A stretch of 64,000 nt of DNA from Fragilaria crotonensis (Eukaryota > Bacillariophyta > Fragilariophyceae > Fragilariales > Fragilariaceae): assembly GCA_022925895.1 (NCBI GenBank), contig JAKSYS010000001.1, forward strand, positions 496,001 to 560,000, in the 5' to 3' direction. The notes under the pieces were generated by a model. The model did not search any database. It worked only from the letters and a program-made list of their open reading frames with translations, and was not told the origin of the DNA. Below are positions 33,035 to 42,503 of the stretch, piece after piece. The stretch's first letter is position 1; each line of letters starts with the position of its first letter. A program made the translations under genes and the position numbers.

Positions 33035-34363
33035 TCAAAAGACGTTAAGCGTTTCCCCTTCAACAGCATCCTCGGTTTGTATCTCCACTACGATCGGCCG
33101 TTCGTGCGTGAGACCAATAACCTCCGACGCCATCATGCGACCGAACTCCTCTTTGCTAAACTTGGAGCCCTTAACTTGCACCAAAACAAACACCACCTCC
33201 TTCTCCCCATCTCTAATTTGCTGTATCAGGCCCCGGTTAAATTTTAGGACACCGCTGGCTCGACCCTTCTGTTGCAGCCGCTTCACTAGGTCTTCCATTG
33301 ATTCTTCGTCTGGCCCACTCGTTCTGGCATTTAACGTCGTCTCGAATATAGTGCAAGTTCCTTCTCCAACTTCGCCACCATCATATCGTACATCCCGGCG
33401 TCGAAACGTAAACAGAGCATTTAATTCTGGCTGTCGCTTCGGCTCTTCCTCCATTGAAAACGTCAACCAACCACCGCTACCATCGTCGGCAATATCGAAC
33501 AAGTCCGATTCACCAAATGGATTACTTCGACTCGGCTGATGCATAGCTGTCGATCGATGAAAGTCGTCGGTCATGACCGACAAATCACAGCTGTTGCTAT
33601 TGTTGATCGTATTGATATTTGTGTTTGAGAGCGTGGGTGGGGAAGCAGTTGTAGTGGTAATAACCATATTTTGCAATTCTGGTAACATCGTATGGGCAGC
33701 ACCATGTGAAAATGAGTCAGCATCATCATCATTATCTTGTTCTTCGACTCGAAGATAAATCTCCTGCAATATTGCTTCATTGGATCTTCTTGATCTCTGG
33801 CCTGGTGAAATATATGATGATGACTCTGTGACGGGAGTTTGTGGATCCACTCTCCGTATCGAAGTGTAGTTGACGGTGTATTGGAGAGCACTGCCACGGT
33901 TTGCGCTGCTGGACGTTGAAGAATGCGTACTCCGTCGAAAGTAACCATTACTCTTTTGTTTTTCAGCAGTTTCAGTTGAAGTGGCTGAAGTTGTGGCTGC
34001 GGATGATGATCGAGTTAGCATTGTTTTCTATCTCAAGACAATTGCATGCACAACAAGTACTCCGGTACAAGATAGTTTTTGAACGTTGAACAATGACTTA
34101 CCTTTGCCAATATTTTTGTCTGCAGAACCACCGCCCAAAATGGAACGCGAAAGAGTAAAGGACCTTCTTCTCCTCATTATTGGTGGTTTTCCTGAGGACT
34201 GCGAGGGAGAATTGTCGAGAGCAGCATCTGCATCGATATTGTCCGCGTCATCATCTCCTCTCGCAGCTTGCCCTTTTCCAAGTACTCGTTGAAATCCCTT
34301 TTTCCCAGATCCTGTTGGAATATATTTAGGAAATTCAAGAGGGATTTTCACGATTAGAGTCAT
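33035..34363 (-). CDS. Host gene of unknown function interrupted at its start by a copia LTR
   Basis: Exons complement(join(33035..33996,34102..34363)) give 407 aa as the DNA now stands; the intron is 105 bp (GTAAGT..CCGCAG, joined codon GCC). The first 17 codons (MTLIVKIPLEFPKYIPT) are antisense LTR sequence with an ATG at 34363. True gene sequence begins at GSGKKGFQRV. Beyond the transposon, 39862-39840 on the minus strand reads MMGGHQG and continues in the same frame through the target duplication, so the pre-insertion gene probably had 396 codons. The protein is rich in Ser/Thr with an acidic middle; the last ~130 residues (LNALFTFRRRDVRYDG, VKRLQQKGRASGVLKF, VVFVLVQVKGSKFSKEEFG) look globular. 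I recognise no domain. Confidence 0.65.
34308..34312 (+). repeat. Target-site duplication gatcc (left)
   Basis: Five bases gatcc directly before the 5' LTR, repeated directly after the 3' LTR at 39840-39844; five bases is the usual length for copia integrases. Confidence 0.9.
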
Positions 34364-34562
34364 TCAGACTATGACTACTCGGGATCAAGCAAGATCGAAA
34401 ATTTACATGAATTACATGCAGAGAATGGATCTCATACTTTACTAAAACTCTTAGGAACGATTACATCGAACACTGTACATCTACAACCTATTTGACCCCT
34501 GACATATCCTCAAGGGATATAAGAAGGCTATCGTAAGTAGACCTCGGGGTGCAATTTCAACA
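34313..34562 (+). repeat. Copia 5' LTR (250 bp)
   Basis: Starts TGTTGGAATA and ends TTTCAACA. By eye identical over all 250 bases to 39590-39839. Contains atactttactaaaac at 34434-34448, complementary to the bases directly after the LTR. Confidence 0.95.
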
Positions 34563-34577
34563 GTTTTAGTAAAGTAT
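34563..34577 (+). promoter_or_regulatory. Candidate self-complementary primer-binding site
   Basis: gttttagtaaagtat begins at the first base after the 5' LTR and is the exact reverse complement of LTR positions 34434-34448. No match to the usual initiator-tRNA-type site (TGGTATCAGAGC) is present. If transcription starts near 34434, the RNA 5' end could fold back and prime reverse transcription. Confidence 0.6.
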
Positions 34578-34647
34578 CCGGGCAAGGATAGCACCGTGAA
34601 GAGTACCGGACCGCAGAGTGTCTGAAGAAGACCCACAGGGCGATAAC

Positions 34648-36056
34648 ATGAGTAGTAAAGGGCGTTTTGCGAAGAAAGGCAAGGGCAGCAAGTCCCAGAC
34701 GAAAGGAAGTAATTCCAACGCACCAGCTGCTAGTAAGAAGCAGTATGTGACCGATTATAATTATTATCTCGGATCATCGAAGCAAGCGTCTGACTACGAA
34801 ACGACGACAGAATTTCTGATCAATCATATCAAGAAACTGTACGACTACGGAAATGACATTGGATCCGCGCTTGAGAAGCTAGAGGCCATTGATACAACGG
34901 TTTGGAAACCATCTATGCAAGTGAGCGGAAAGACCGACGAAGAGATTCGCGCGATTGAGAACAAGCAGTATGAAATAGAGTTCAAGTCGGATTACGATAC
35001 TTATCGAAAGCGCATGCAGGTTTATGAAAATAACCTTACCAAAGCGTATGCACTGCTTTGGGAGCGTTGCGCGAAAGCCATGAAGAACAAAATTGAGGCT
35101 CGCTCCGATTACGACAAGATTAAGAACAATCCGATCCTGTTGTTGAAGGCGATTAAGGAACACGCGTTGAACTACCAAGAGAACAGGTATTCAATGTCGA
35201 TTGTGTTGGATGCGTTGAGAACGCTACTGAGCACAAAGCAAAGGAGGGCGAGGGCTTGCAGGACTTCACGAAAAGATTCCGCGTGGCGCGAGACGTGCTC
35301 AAGTCACATGTCGGAGGACCGATTATATTGACTAAAATTGTAGAGGCCATGGAAGGTTATGCAGAAGCCGATGACGACAAGCGAGAGAAAATACACGAGC
35401 AAGCATTCAATCAGTTTCTTGCATTCTTGTATCTGGACAACGCCGATAAGGCTAAGTACGGATCCATCCTAACTGGTTTGAACACCCAGCAGTCGCTCGG
35501 AAACGACCAGTATCCGAAGAGTATCACGGAGTCGAACAACGTACTAAGCAATCACAAGTTTGACACCATGCCGAACAAATCCAGTGGAAAGAAGAACAAC
35601 TCCACAGACGGCAACAAGGGTAAGGACAAGAAGGATGACGACAAGGACGAAGACGAAGTCAATCTGTCGTTCGCACAACTCGAAGGGAAGTGCTACTGCT
35701 GCGGAAAAGCAGGTCACAAGTCGCCATCGTGTCGCGATAAAGGAAAACCCAAAGAGGAATGGGCGATTAATAAGGCCCAGAGCCATGCGCAGACGACAGC
35801 GTCGTCAGACGCAAGCTCGGTGACTCCGCCATCAATCAACAACACGCCGCCGCCAAGTTCGAGCTCGAGCGTAACAGGATGGGCCGGAGCACACATTGAG
35901 TTGCAGTTCCAGCAATTCGATGCGCACGAAATGCGAGACTGGATATTATTGGACAACCAATCAAGTGTCAGCGTCTTTTGTAACAAAGAGCTGGTACAAA
36001 ATATTCGGAGGTCGAACGACGGCGACATGCATTTGTCGACAAATGGAGGGTCTTAG
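34648..36056 (+). pseudogene. Copia gag and protease, one-base frameshift
   Basis: First ATG at 34648 (MSSKGRFAKKGKGSK). The frame runs to about 35,243, where a base is missing from a G run (agcaaaggagg); reading continues one frame over (LQDFTKRFRVARDVLKSHVG). It includes a CCHC knuckle CYCCGKAGHKSPSC near 35,691-35,732 and a protease-like site WILLDNQSSVSVFCN near 35,940-35,985. The nucleocapsid knuckle binds the element RNA; the protease matures the polyprotein. A second missing base at 36048-36050 (GGG) creates the stop that ends this part. Confidence 0.85.
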
Positions 36057-36108
36057 TAACAACTCACAAGGCTGATCTCCTCAATGGGGAGAAGTCTGGT
36101 TCAATGAA

Positions 36109-39100
36109 ATGGCGATTACAAACATCATAAGTTATGCCGAAATGGCAGATCGCTATCGCATTACATATGACTCCGGAAAGGAGGATGCGTTTGTCGTTCA
36201 TCTCAGCGACGACAAGACTGTTCGATTCACCAGACACGGCAATAATCTCTACGTGTTTAAACCTCCGATCAAGAAGCAGGTACAACTTTTGAATACAGTT
36301 GAGGAAAACAAGACCTTTTTCACGCAGCGTCAGTTCGAAAGAGCGAAGAGAGCTCGTGATCTATATCACGCTCTGGGCACGCCTTCGATTAGTGATTTCA
36401 AGGCAATGCTGCGTATGAATACTATTATAGGCAACCCGGTCACGACCGAAGACATTGTAATGGCCGAACAAATTTTCGGAACCGACATTGGTCGGATCAA
36501 GGGCAAGACGACTCGTCGTAAGCCAGCACCTGTCGTCGATGATTACATTGAGATTCCGAAGGAATTAATTGCTACGCAACGTAATGTAACGATATGCATG
36601 GACGGTATGAAGGTCAACGGACTTTCCTTTTTAACGACTGTGTCGAGGAACATCCAATACAGGACCGCGCAATACGTCAAGCATCAAACGGCAGACATAT
36701 ATCGTGAGGTACTCGGACAAATTTTTCGTGTGTACAACGCTGGTGGATTTCAGGTCACAATCATTCGATGCGATAACGAGTTTCGTCCACTTATTGAACC
36801 GCTTGCCGATGAATTTCATGTTGCCATGAATTTTGCCAACGCTCAAGAGCATGTGCCAGAAGCAGAGCGAAACAATCGCGTTATTAAAGAACGCGTACGG
36901 GCTACTTATCATCGGTTGCCGTATCGACAGCTGACCAGGACGATGGTCAAAATGTTGGTATCAGAATCAGCTAAGAAGCTGAATTTCTTTCCGTCCAAGA
37001 ACGGAGTTTCTAAGTTCTACAGTCCGAGGATGATGTTACATCAGAGGAACCTCGACTATTCGCGACATTGCCGATACGCACTAGGGACGTACGTCCAAGC
37101 TCACGACGAGCCCAAACATTCGAGCACGAATGCGCCACGCAGTTTAGACTGCATCTATCTTCGGTACAAAGATAATCTCCAAGGTGGTCACGAATTACTT
37201 CATCTCCCCACCAATTCAATTATTACAAGGCGAAATATTACGCCCGTTCCGATCACTCCGGCCATTGTCAGTCAAGTTCACACGCTCGCACAGGCCGAGG
37301 ATATGCCCGCCGGTCTAAAGATCGAAAACCGTACAGGTCAGATCTTTTATGACAGTGCGTGGATTCCAGGAGTGGATTATGATGACGAACAGTTCGACGA
37401 CGACCTCGACGAAAACTTTGAGCATGAAGACGATCAAGACGACGACCCAAACGATCAACTACCTGAAGGTCAGTATGATTATGAAGACGGTGACGACGAT
37501 GATTTGCTCGATTATGAGGATGATGCAATGTCAGATGACAACAATGATGACGATGACGGTCAAGACCCACATGCCAACAATGCAGGAGTGGCGGCAGAAG
37601 TTATTCAAGGTAACCAAGTTGAAGCTCGTGAAGCCCCTACCGTTGTCGATGAAGAAGAAGATTTGGACAATGAAAGCGGAGACGAATCAGAAACAGAAGC
37701 CGAAGAAGCGAATCCACGCGCTGATCAAGAGGAAACAGAAAACGTGAGAGTGACGAGGTCGGGAAGGACATCGAGACCGCCAACAAAGTTGACGTTAGCA
37801 CAACATCACCTACACGCCCAAGCACACAACGTGTGTGAACAGTACAGTATCGAGACTGCACGGGTAATCGCAATAACGATGTGTCACATGGCGGATATGC
37901 GATTTAATCCGAAGTGCAAAACTGCCCACCAGTTCATTCAATCCTACAGTCTCATGAAAGGACTTAAGAAATTTGGTCACAAAGGCAGAGAGGCTGCGTA
38001 CAAGGAGATGAAGCAGTTGCATGAGCGAGTGGTATTCAAGCCCATCAAGATTGCCGAATTGACGGAACAAGAGAGGCAACGAGCAATGGAGAGTTTGATT
38101 TTTCTCGTGGAAAAGAGGGACGGTACGATCAAAGGACGAACCTGTGCCAACGGTAGTACTCAGAGAGAGTACATGGATCGAGAAGAGGCAGCCAGTCCGA
38201 CGGCGATGACGGAATCCATTATAATCACAGGAGTGATCGATGCGAAGCAATGTCGGGACATTATGACCGCTGATATTCCGAATGCGTTTGTGCAGACGGA
38301 CATCGATAAGAAAGAGATTGGCGAGCGCATCATCATGAAGATTCGAGGACCCTTAGTTGATATGTTGCTTGAGCTAAGTTATGAAACTTATGCTCCGTAC
38401 GTCGTGTACGAAGGAAGCAACAAGGTATTATACGTCGCGATGGAGAAAGCGTTATACGGCATGCTCCAATCATCCCTACTCTACTACAAGAAGTTCCGCA
38501 AGGATATTGAGTCTATTGGATTCGTTGTGAATCCATATGATCCGTGTGTCGCGAACCGAACTGTGAACGGTAAGCAACATACTGTCACCTGGCACGTCGA
38601 TGACCTAAAGTCTAGTCACGTTGACCCGAAGGTGAATGATGAGTTTTTGAATTGGCTCAAAAAGAAGTATGCCTCCGATGAAATCGGAGAGGTAAAGGCC
38701 GTGCGTGGTCATCAGCACGATTATCTGGCTATGGTGCTCGACTACTCCAGTCCGGGAGTATTGAAGTTGGACATGACGAAGTACGTAAAAACGATGGTGG
38801 AGGATTTTCCGTTAACGCTGAGTGGTACTGGAGCTTTCCCGTGGACGAACAAGTTGTTTATCGTGGATCCCAAGTCGAAGAGGTTGGACGAAGAGCGAGC
38901 GAGTATTTTTCATACTTTTGTTATGAAAGGAATGTTTTTGTGCAAACGTGCACGCCAGGACGTGCAACCTGGAATTGCTTTTCTATCGACTCGCACGTCA
39001 GAACCCACCGAGCAAGATTGGGCGAAGCTTGTCAAGCTGATGTTGTTTTTGAAAGCAACTCAGAACGACGTCACTACTATGGAGGCGGATGACTCGCAAA

Positions 39101-39567
39101 CAATTAAATGGTATGTGGACGCTTCGTTTGCAGTCCACAGGGACTATAAAAGCCATACGGGAGCGACCATGACGCTTGGGAAAGGTGTACTCAGTTCGGT
39201 GTCCACTAAGCAAAAGGTTATGTCTCGGAGTTCCACAGAGGCGGAACTCGTCGGTTTGGATGATGTAATATCCAAGATTCTTTGGTCGAAGTTGTTTATC
39301 GTAGCGCAAGGCTACAATGTGAAAACGACCATAATCTATCGAGACAATACGAGTGCGATGAAACTCGAGGAGAATGGAAAATCAAGCTCGGGGAAGCGAA
39401 CAAGGCACTTTCATATCAAGTACTTCTATATTACTGACTTGATTCGGCGCAACGAAGTTACAATCGAATACTGTCCTACTGATGCCATGATTGCCGACTA
39501 CATGACGAAGCCATTGGTCGGAGCGAAATTTATACACTTTCGCGCCAGCATAATGCGTGCAACATGA
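36109..39567 (+). CDS. Copia pol: integrase, reverse transcriptase, RNase H
   Basis: 1152 codons from ATG 36109. The frame is open slightly upstream to about 36,080, where a third missing base (CC run) separates it from gag-protease. Integrase: catalytic Asp in VTICMDGMKVNG, second in IIRCDNEFRP, Glu in PEAERNNRVIKERV. The N-terminal HHCC zinc site is not complete (YHALGTPS and NPVTTEDIVMAEQIFG without the Cys pair). An Asp/Glu-rich linker follows, then RT with DIMTADIPNAFVQTDI, KALYGMLQSSLLYYK and WHVDDLKSSH (HVDD for YVDD). RNase H has KWYVDASFAVH, MSRSSTEAELVGL and YRDNTSAM. The polyprotein makes and integrates the cDNA. Only gag-pol fusion is disrupted; pol itself is intact. Confidence 0.92.
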   Translation: MAITNIISYAEMADRYRITYDSGKEDAFVVHLSDDKTVRFTRHGNNLYVFKPPIKKQVQLLNTVEENKTFFTQRQFERAKRARDLYHALGTPSISDFKAMLRMNTIIGNPVTTEDIVMAEQIFGTDIGRIKGKTTRRKPAPVVDDYIEIPKELIATQRNVTICMDGMKVNGLSFLTTVSRNIQYRTAQYVKHQTADIYREVLGQIFRVYNAGGFQVTIIRCDNEFRPLIEPLADEFHVAMNFANAQEHVPEAERNNRVIKERVRATYHRLPYRQLTRTMVKMLVSESAKKLNFFPSKNGVSKFYSPRMMLHQRNLDYSRHCRYALGTYVQAHDEPKHSSTNAPRSLDCIYLRYKDNLQGGHELLHLPTNSIITRRNITPVPITPAIVSQVHTLAQAEDMPAGLKIENRTGQIFYDSAWIPGVDYDDEQFDDDLDENFEHEDDQDDDPNDQLPEGQYDYEDGDDDDLLDYEDDAMSDDNNDDDDGQDPHANNAGVAAEVIQGNQVEAREAPTVVDEEEDLDNESGDESETEAEEANPRADQEETENVRVTRSGRTSRPPTKLTLAQHHLHAQAHNVCEQYSIETARVIAITMCHMADMRFNPKCKTAHQFIQSYSLMKGLKKFGHKGREAAYKEMKQLHERVVFKPIKIAELTEQERQRAMESLIFLVEKRDGTIKGRTCANGSTQREYMDREEAASPTAMTESIIITGVIDAKQCRDIMTADIPNAFVQTDIDKKEIGERIIMKIRGPLVDMLLELSYETYAPYVVYEGSNKVLYVAMEKALYGMLQSSLLYYKKFRKDIESIGFVVNPYDPCVANRTVNGKQHTVTWHVDDLKSSHVDPKVNDEFLNWLKKKYASDEIGEVKAVRGHQHDYLAMVLDYSSPGVLKLDMTKYVKTMVEDFPLTLSGTGAFPWTNKLFIVDPKSKRLDEERASIFHTFVMKGMFLCKRARQDVQPGIAFLSTRTSEPTEQDWAKLVKLMLFLKATQNDVTTMEADDSQTIKWYVDASFAVHRDYKSHTGATMTLGKGVLSSVSTKQKVMSRSSTEAELVGLDDVISKILWSKLFIVAQGYNVKTTIIYRDNTSAMKLEENGKSSSGKRTRHFHIKYFYITDLIRRNEVTIEYCPTDAMIADYMTKPLVGAKFIHFRASIMRAT

Positions 39568-39589
39568 GCATCATCGTCCAGCAGGAGTG

Positions 39590-39839
39590 TGTTGGAATAT
39601 ATTTAGGAAATTCAAGAGGGATTTTCACGATTAGAGTCATTCAGACTATGACTACTCGGGATCAAGCAAGATCGAAAATTTACATGAATTACATGCAGAG
39701 AATGGATCTCATACTTTACTAAAACTCTTAGGAACGATTACATCGAACACTGTACATCTACAACCTATTTGACCCCTGACATATCCTCAAGGGATATAAG
39801 AAGGCTATCGTAAGTAGACCTCGGGGTGCAATTTCAACA
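39590..39839 (+). repeat. Copia 3' LTR (250 bp)
   Basis: By eye identical to the 5' LTR. Preceded by gcaggagtg, a weak polypurine tract, and followed by the target duplicate gatcc. Confidence 0.95.
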
Positions 39840-39862
39840 GATCCTTGATGACCCCCCATCAT
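39840..39862 (-). pseudogene. Original 5' end of the interrupted host gene
   Basis: On the minus strand 39862-39840 encodes MMGGHQG plus two bases of the next codon, ending in the target duplication. It is separated from the remainder of its gene (34307 downward) by the copia element, in matching frame. Confidence 0.65.
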
Positions 39863-40773
39863 GGTCAATTCGATGCAAGTGTTCTTGTGCTCGTCAGATC
39901 GTCAGTGTCCACGCTTCTCATTCAACAAACAGCACGATGTGGCATAGCTTTTGCAATGTGCGATGAAGGTACCAAGATGTAGTACAGAGTACAAAGGAGA
40001 TCCGATGTGCGACGTGCGACCCAGTAAATTGCTGAGTTAAGCCGAAGAGCGACGCCGGGAGATGACGGAAATGCGGAATGCCTGCCAATCGGACACGAGG
40101 GCCTGACGACATTCGTTTCTATTCAGTATTTAACACTTTCAGAATGTACTCCTAGTACCGGCCTCTACCTACGACGCAGACCGAACGACCTGTACTGTAT
40201 GTATATTAACGTAGGACCAGAAACTCAGAAAAAGTCGGAATGGTACTCCCGACTCACGAGTTAGTTATCAGTACCAAAGCGCTCGTTAATTTACGGAGTT
40301 AGCGGCCCAGTCTGCCACTTCCCTTGGATACCGGGTGACTGATCGTTTCTAAATGAGACAACGTCCGATGCCCAAACATTCCCAACGGTATCGTATGGGG
40401 CATAGGTATGAAATTGGTCTGGTAGTCATACAATGCTTTCATAGGTCATAGCAGCTTCCAATATCACAACATCAATGTGATCGGTGGGATTGCAAAACTT
40501 TGCGACCTCGTCACAAATACAGAACTCCCGTACCACACCTAGTACAGTACTGCTACTGATACCGGTACAGTATACACCCGTAGTACAGTACTCTAGCTGC
40601 TGGTAGAGAGTCCATGCCACTTGAAAAGGCCCTGTAGCCCTGTACTAGTACCCTGTATGAAAAGGTAAGGTATGCAGGGAGCCTTCATCTTGGTACCTGG
40701 TACCTGGTACCTGGTACCGACTTCTTGAGTATGATACTGGTACAATACTTCACTCTTCGTTCCATGGTCTTAA
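39863..40773. other. Former 5' flank of the interrupted gene; intergenic
   Basis: Should contain the original promoter of the gene split by the copia insertion. GTAC and ggtacctggtacc repeats at about 40,540-40,735 (ggtacct in tandem near 40,695-40,717). No gene seen. Confidence 0.5.
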
Positions 40774-42202
40774 GGGCCACCCTTATGAGATTTTTTAAAA
40801 CAGAAACAGAAACATTTTTGTTTTTATTGGAGATTTTTTTGCGCCTGCACCCTTGTGAGAAAAGCACATAACAGGAACAGAAACAAGGGAATCGTATGAG
40901 TCGAAACTTAGTCGAACGAGTCGAGTTCATTCGCATGCCCTCGAGCAAACGAACGACATCGTTTCTCGACGACGAAGGTGTAATGCACTCCAGTAGCTAC
41001 TGGTAACTACTAGTAAATGGCCAGCATGAATCAAGCAAGTATAGTATCATCTACTTTTTGATTGCAGACCTCCTTTTGTTTTTGACAAGGATCACAAATG
41101 TACAAATCGGTTGCTTCGTCTAGTTTGTGTCTCTTGTCCACCTTCTTCACAATACGCATGAATTCTGCATGAGAGCGAAGGGACTCTGCGCCATACTTGA
41201 CAATTTGGCTGGGTAATAAGGGCACATAGGTTGCTGAATGAGAGAATTATTTCCTGATCGTCATAATCGATTTCAACCTCGTTCGGCGATGAATCGTTCA
41301 GGAACCAGACGAAGCCGAACCAAGACCAACAATTGTACAGCTTGGTATGTCGCCCTCAAAATCTCTGCCTTGACATTCTTCGATAGGCATGGAATGCTGA
41401 AGAATAAGTTGAGTTTCGTCTTCTGTACCACTGATATGACAGCATCTATCGACCCCGGCTTCAAAGCCTCGCTCATCAACAGACTCAGACCAGAAGGTTT
41501 CAATTCGCATGATGCAGCACGTTTGCCAGAAGCCTTGCGACGAAGGTCATGGAGATAATTGTCTCTTGATTTGTTGCAAAAAAAGCACCCCAAACTCATA
41601 AACTGCAAGTTGAGCAAGGAGATCAATCGCCTTTGCTTGCATTTGTAGGGATGACTCTCACAAACGCTGCGTAATCATCTCCTCGATGCAATTATGGACA
41701 GTAGTTCCTCGTCATTCGTGTCGTCGGCTCGTGCTCGTTTTGCCAACAACTTGACACCATAAGTTCCAGCTCCAGCTGTGAAAAGGACTTGACATTGCAC
41801 TTGAAACAAAGTGATGATGGCAAGTGTACAAAAACGAAAGATACGGTGGTCCCTCATTGCATGAACTGTACTCCGAGTCTCCGAGTAGTATGACATGTGA
41901 CATGTGCAACGACGTAAAACAAGTACATGGTACTCCGATACTCCGATTACTTCGTACCAGTATCGCATCCGAGGGAACCTCGAATCCCATTGATGCAATT
42001 CGGTTTCTGTTTTTCCAAAATGGTTTCTGTTGCACGATCAGAAACCGAAGTGGTATCTGATTGGATTTGGGATATGGGGCGCATCCTAACAGAAAAGAAC
42101 TTTTTCCCGTAACTCGTTTTCTGCTCACAAGGGTGGTAATTTTGAGGAACAGAAACAGAAACGTTTCTGTTTCTGTCAAAAAAAATCTCATAAGGGTGGC
42201 CC
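40774..42202. mobile_element. TIR DNA transposon or long MITE with TAA duplication
   Basis: Terminal inverted repeats start GGGCCACCCTTATGAGA at 40774 and, on the other strand, at 42202. They are followed on both sides by a T run, ACAGAAACAGAAAC and, further in, ACCCTTGTGAG, giving about 100 bases of imperfect TIR. Flanking TAA occurs at 40771-40773 and 42203-42205. GGG termini with a 3-bp TAA duplication fit PIF/Harbinger-like elements. The interior (41,030-41,630, minus) has protein-like fragments (VKYGAESLRSHAEFMRIV, DLYICDPCQKQKEVC) but no intact transposase, so it is non-autonomous or decayed. Superfamily assignment is inferred from the ends only. Confidence 0.75.
42149..42176. repeat. 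Perfect 28-bp palindrome in the right TIR
   Basis: acagaaacagaaac followed by its exact reverse complement gtttctgtttctgt. The left TIR has a degraded version (cagaaacagaaacatttttgtttt near 40,800). Confidence 0.9.
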
Positions 42203-42503
42203 TAATTACATGTCTGTTGTGCGTATACGTCATCTCATTTTTTCTCGCTCAACGAGATGCTAGCTCAATGATAACCAACACCCCACCGCACCATTGCTAC
42301 TGGTATAATACAATAAGAGTACCTTCTGAAATGCTACGGTGTTCGCGAAGAGTGAAGACGAATCATCGTGGGTGAGAGTTGAGCGTGATCAATTGAGAGT
42401 GATGTCCGAAGTTTTTGCATTTCAACATGTACCTTGACTTGTTATGCTTTAAATGCTATGCTACTCCTTCTTCCTAAATGCACGTCGGCACCAAGAATGT
42501 TCT

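Larger units (their letters stand above)
34313..39839 (+). mobile_element. Ty1/copia-type LTR retrotransposon, full length
   Basis: 5527 bp with identical 250-bp LTRs (TG..CA), 5-bp target duplication gatcc, gag with a CCHC knuckle, protease-like motif, integrase, reverse transcriptase and RNase H in copia order (IN before RT). The domain style (DNQS protease site, HVDD in RT, acidic linker after integrase) resembles the copia elements common in diatoms. Three one-base deletions break the gag-pol frame. It is inserted on the plus strand in the first exon of the minus-strand gene 33035-34363. Confidence 0.95.

Noticed and set aside
36041-36090. Programmed frameshift between copia gag and pol
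   Set aside because: Two separate base losses about 30 bases apart are needed to restore the usual reading, so a single ribosomal shift does not explain it.
37349-37747. 132-codon Met/Thr-rich frame inside copia pol
   Set aside because: Shadow of the GAT/GAA-rich acidic linker in the pol frame.
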